In this document: one piece after another, positions 6,016-7,319 of the stretch
Layout: every line of letters starts with the position of its first letter
Position numbering within the stretch: the first letter of the stretch is position 1
From: Candidatus Saccharimonadota bacterium
Lineage (GTDB): Bacteria > Patescibacteriota > Saccharimonadia > Saccharimonadales > UBA10212
Reading direction: 5' to 3'
NCBI GenBank assembly: GCA_028288985.1
Contig: JAQGHE010000043.1
Span: forward strand, 1 to 7,319
DNA length: 7,319 nucleotides
Position numbers and translations under genes: made by a program
Notes under the pieces: model-generated
What the model saw: the letters and a program-made list of their open reading frames with translations, nothing else
What the model was told of the DNA's origin: nothing
The model's database searches: none

Positions 6016-6048
6016 TCAGGCTTAAAAACAGTCCTATATTTTACACGT
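6016..6048 (-). repeat. 33 bp repeat, copy 1, upstream of PH-domain gene
   Basis: Plus strand reads TCAGGCTTAAA, AACAGTCC, then TATATTTTACACGT. It matches copy 2 (7157-7187) except for a 2 nt difference in the A-run and two substitutions. On the minus strand it contains TAAAAT (6043-6038), a fair -10 element, which would give a leader of about 40 nt for the PH-domain gene. It could equally be an operator or a dispersed repeat. Confidence 0.6.
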
Positions 6049-6049
6049 C

Positions 6050-6073
6050 AAAAAAGCTCCCGTCTTGGTCGGA
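6050..6073 (-). terminator. Possible weak terminator of SGNH gene
   Basis: Downstream of the SGNH stop, minus-strand CCG/CGG (6072-6070 with 6062-6060) encloses a 7 nt loop; a T-A pair could add to the stem if one base bulges. A T6 run (6055-6050) follows after AGC. The short stem makes this doubtful. Confidence 0.3.
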
Positions 6074-6077
6074 CAAT

Positions 6078-7046
6078 CTAACGCCCTAGGGCGCCCAACA
6101 CCGCCTGAGCTATGACTGTTTGGCCCTGAGTAGTTGGATGAAATGGCGCTGGATCGTTAACCCCTTGTACCCAAGGTTGTGCCGAGCAAATATCGTGCCC
6201 GGTAAAATTGACTGGAGCGAATCTTACAAATGAAAACTGGGAACTTGTATTTTGAAGGGTTTGGTTCAGGGCATTTACTTCGCCGTTCAACCAATTTATT
6301 TCATTAGCCGTTACATTCTGTTGTAAGGAAGTGCAACTGCTGGAAAGCGGATTATAGTAACCTGTCACTACTGCGGTCGGCGGGGTACCACCGCTGCGCG
6401 CTGCAATATCATTAAGCGCGGTGTTTAGTTTCGCCTGAAGAAGAACCAGATAAAAGCTTGCCAGGAGCGTGTCAGTCCTTGAGCCACAACTGAAGGTATA
6501 GCATTCGCTTAAAAAGCCAGTCCAATGCGCATCATTTGCACCCGCCGTTATGGTAATGATGCTGGGATTACCAGATGCGAGAGCTGCATCGAGTTGCGGC
6601 GGAATGGTCCGCCCCATTCTTTCCTGATTAGTAAAAATATCCCCGGCAGTAGCGCCGCTGCAAGCAACGTGCACAAGTGGTAACCCGGTTGCTTGTGACA
6701 CTTGGTATGGGTAAGCCTGGGGCGAACGGCCGCACAGGGCGTCCTGGCTGGGTAGTCCAAGACCAGCTGCCACCGAATCGCCCAGGGCGGCATATGTTCC
6801 TGTAATTGCCGGCGACGAAGTCATTGGTCCGTTTGTGGTTATAGATGAGGTAGGAGCTGAGCGATTGGGTACACTCTGAGAAGCGCTGCCGTTGGGGATT
6901 ATAAAATTTGACCCTTCCCATAGCCCAGACAAAATAGTGCTTTGCACAGAGCTGCTACTGCTACTGGCAGCCGCTGCGCCAACATTAATAATGCCTATAA
7001 AAAGCAGCGAGCAAGAGATGCAAAATGCAGTGAGGCGCTTTATCAT
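6078..7046 (-). CDS. Secreted SGNH/GDSL hydrolase (SEST-like esterase)
   Basis: A 322-residue exported hydrolase. It has a signal peptide (basic MIKR, a hydrophobic core to about 22, cleavage near the AAAA at 24-27), a Ser/Thr/Pro-rich linker (28-82), and an SGNH domain. Block I is LGDSVAAG (Ser91), block II CSGATAGD (Gly131), block III GAND (Asn171), and block V FHPTTQG (His303). Six mature cysteines (105, 129, 182, 187, 238, 287) suit three sequential disulfides, as in Streptomyces scabies esterase and its relatives. The enzyme should hydrolyse ester bonds outside the cell; lipids or acylated glycans are possible, and the substrate cannot be told from sequence. No LPxTG or C-terminal anchor is present, so it is soluble or held by other means. 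The start is fixed by GGAGG (7059-7055), 8 nt before the ATG. The partial sortase gene lies upstream on the same strand. Confidence 0.9.
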   Translation of the reverse strand: MIKRLTAFCISCSLLFIGIINVGAAAASSSSSSVQSTILSGLWEGSNFIIPNGSASQSVPNRSAPTSSITTNGPMTSSPAITGTYAALGDSVAAGLGLPSQDALCGRSPQAYPYQVSQATGLPLVHVACSGATAGDIFTNQERMGRTIPPQLDAALASGNPSIITITAGANDAHWTGFLSECYTFSCGSRTDTLLASFYLVLLQAKLNTALNDIAARSGGTPPTAVVTGYYNPLSSSCTSLQQNVTANEINWLNGEVNALNQTLQNTSSQFSFVRFAPVNFTGHDICSAQPWVQGVNDPAPFHPTTQGQTVIAQAVLGALGR

Positions 7047-7156
7047 GCCTAAATCCTCCGGCTACATTTTCTCTTGTACCATGGTTCGGGGCAGCGAGAA
7101 TATTCACTTTAAACGCTACCTAAAATTACGAGGATGCCCTACTTGATAAGAACTTC

Positions 7157-7187
7157 TCAGGCTTAAACAGTCCCGTATTTTACACGT
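7157..7187 (-). repeat. 31 bp repeat, copy 2, between sortase and SGNH genes
   Basis: Plus strand reads TCAGGCTTAAACAGTCC, then CGTATTTTACACGT; see copy 1 at 6016-6048. On the minus strand it begins 3 nt after the sortase stop and lies about 110 nt before the SGNH start codon. The TAAAAT (7182-7177) is again present. The intervening 7047-7156 is an untranslated leader or a second promoter region, with no gene seen. Confidence 0.6.
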
Positions 7188-7190
7188 AAG

Positions 7191-7319
7191 CTAAGGGCTG
7201 GAGGTCATATCCGTAAATACTACCAGCCTGCTTAAATAATGATGATTAGCCGCATCCCAATCACCAGCACAAGTGATGAGATTTAAGTGAGCCCCTGGTC
7301 CCCCGTTAAATACTTCAGA
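7191..7319 (-). CDS. Sortase, C-terminal fragment (runs off window)
   Basis: The last 42 codons of a minus-strand gene whose start lies beyond base 7319. The frame is open from the window edge to a TAG. The sequence shows the sortase active-site signature LITC, with catalytic Cys in LNLITCAGDWDAANHHY, followed 14 residues later by the conserved Arg in LSRLVVF. The residues before it (NGGPGAHL) fit the strand leading to the TLxTC motif. A short C-terminal tail without a membrane helix suggests a class E/F-like or similar sortase anchored at its N-terminus; the class is uncertain from this fragment. Sortases are extracytoplasmic transpeptidases that cleave LPxTG-like signals and attach proteins to the cell wall. 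No convincing substrate is encoded in this window. Confidence 0.85.
   Translation of the reverse strand, partial: SEVFNGGPGAHLNLITCAGDWDAANHHYLSRLVVFTDMTSSP

Noticed and set aside
7238..7285. Short plus-strand ATG reading frame of about 15 codons
   Set aside because: It is antisense to the sortase C-terminus and has no ribosome-binding site.

Overview
The window looks like a piece of a small, compact bacterial genome. Genes are packed with 3-4 bp contacts or overlaps, most products are membrane or cell-surface proteins, and two genes seem to be transcribed without a leader. Gene content (a C-terminal sortase fragment, a secreted SGNH hydrolase, a HIT domain fused to a surface peptidase, a DsbA-type protein, several uncharacterised membrane proteins) would fit a Patescibacteria/CPR member, perhaps Saccharibacteria. 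That placement is inference from gene style only; there is no rRNA or other marker here. The standard genetic code fits: long ORFs have no in-frame TGA, and all stops seen are TAA or TAG.

Left part (1-2879). The 3' end of a PAP2/undecaprenyl-diphosphatase-type gene (+) meets, tail to tail, a 345-residue multi-pass membrane protein of unknown function (-). From the intergenic gap at 1314-1389 a gene reads rightwards (1390-2879). It encodes an acidic, E/K-rich, partly helical protein of about 496 residues, but its frame is broken at an A9 run holding the dnaX-type slippery heptamer A AAA AAG, in correct register and directly followed by a stop. A -1 slip there would give the full product.

Middle (2883-4596). 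On the minus strand lies a three-part protein: an N-terminal cytosolic HIT domain with a degenerate triad, one membrane helix, and an extracellular HELTH zinc-metallopeptidase domain resembling the plant/bacterial basic secretory protein family. Upstream is a very small basic gene (23 residues) with a strong Shine-Dalgarno. A divergent regulatory gap follows.

Right part (4597-7319). A two-gene plus-strand operon encodes a cytosolic DsbA/thioredoxin-fold protein and an overlapping conserved 118-residue protein. Three minus-strand genes follow: a PH-domain membrane protein, a secreted SGNH/GDSL hydrolase, and the C-terminal end of a sortase that runs off the window. A 31-33 bp repeat stands upstream of both the PH-domain and the SGNH genes, just past the end of the preceding gene.

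Common theme: envelope and surface biology (lipid-carrier phosphatase, sortase, secreted esterase, anchored protease). No single pathway ties the genes together.
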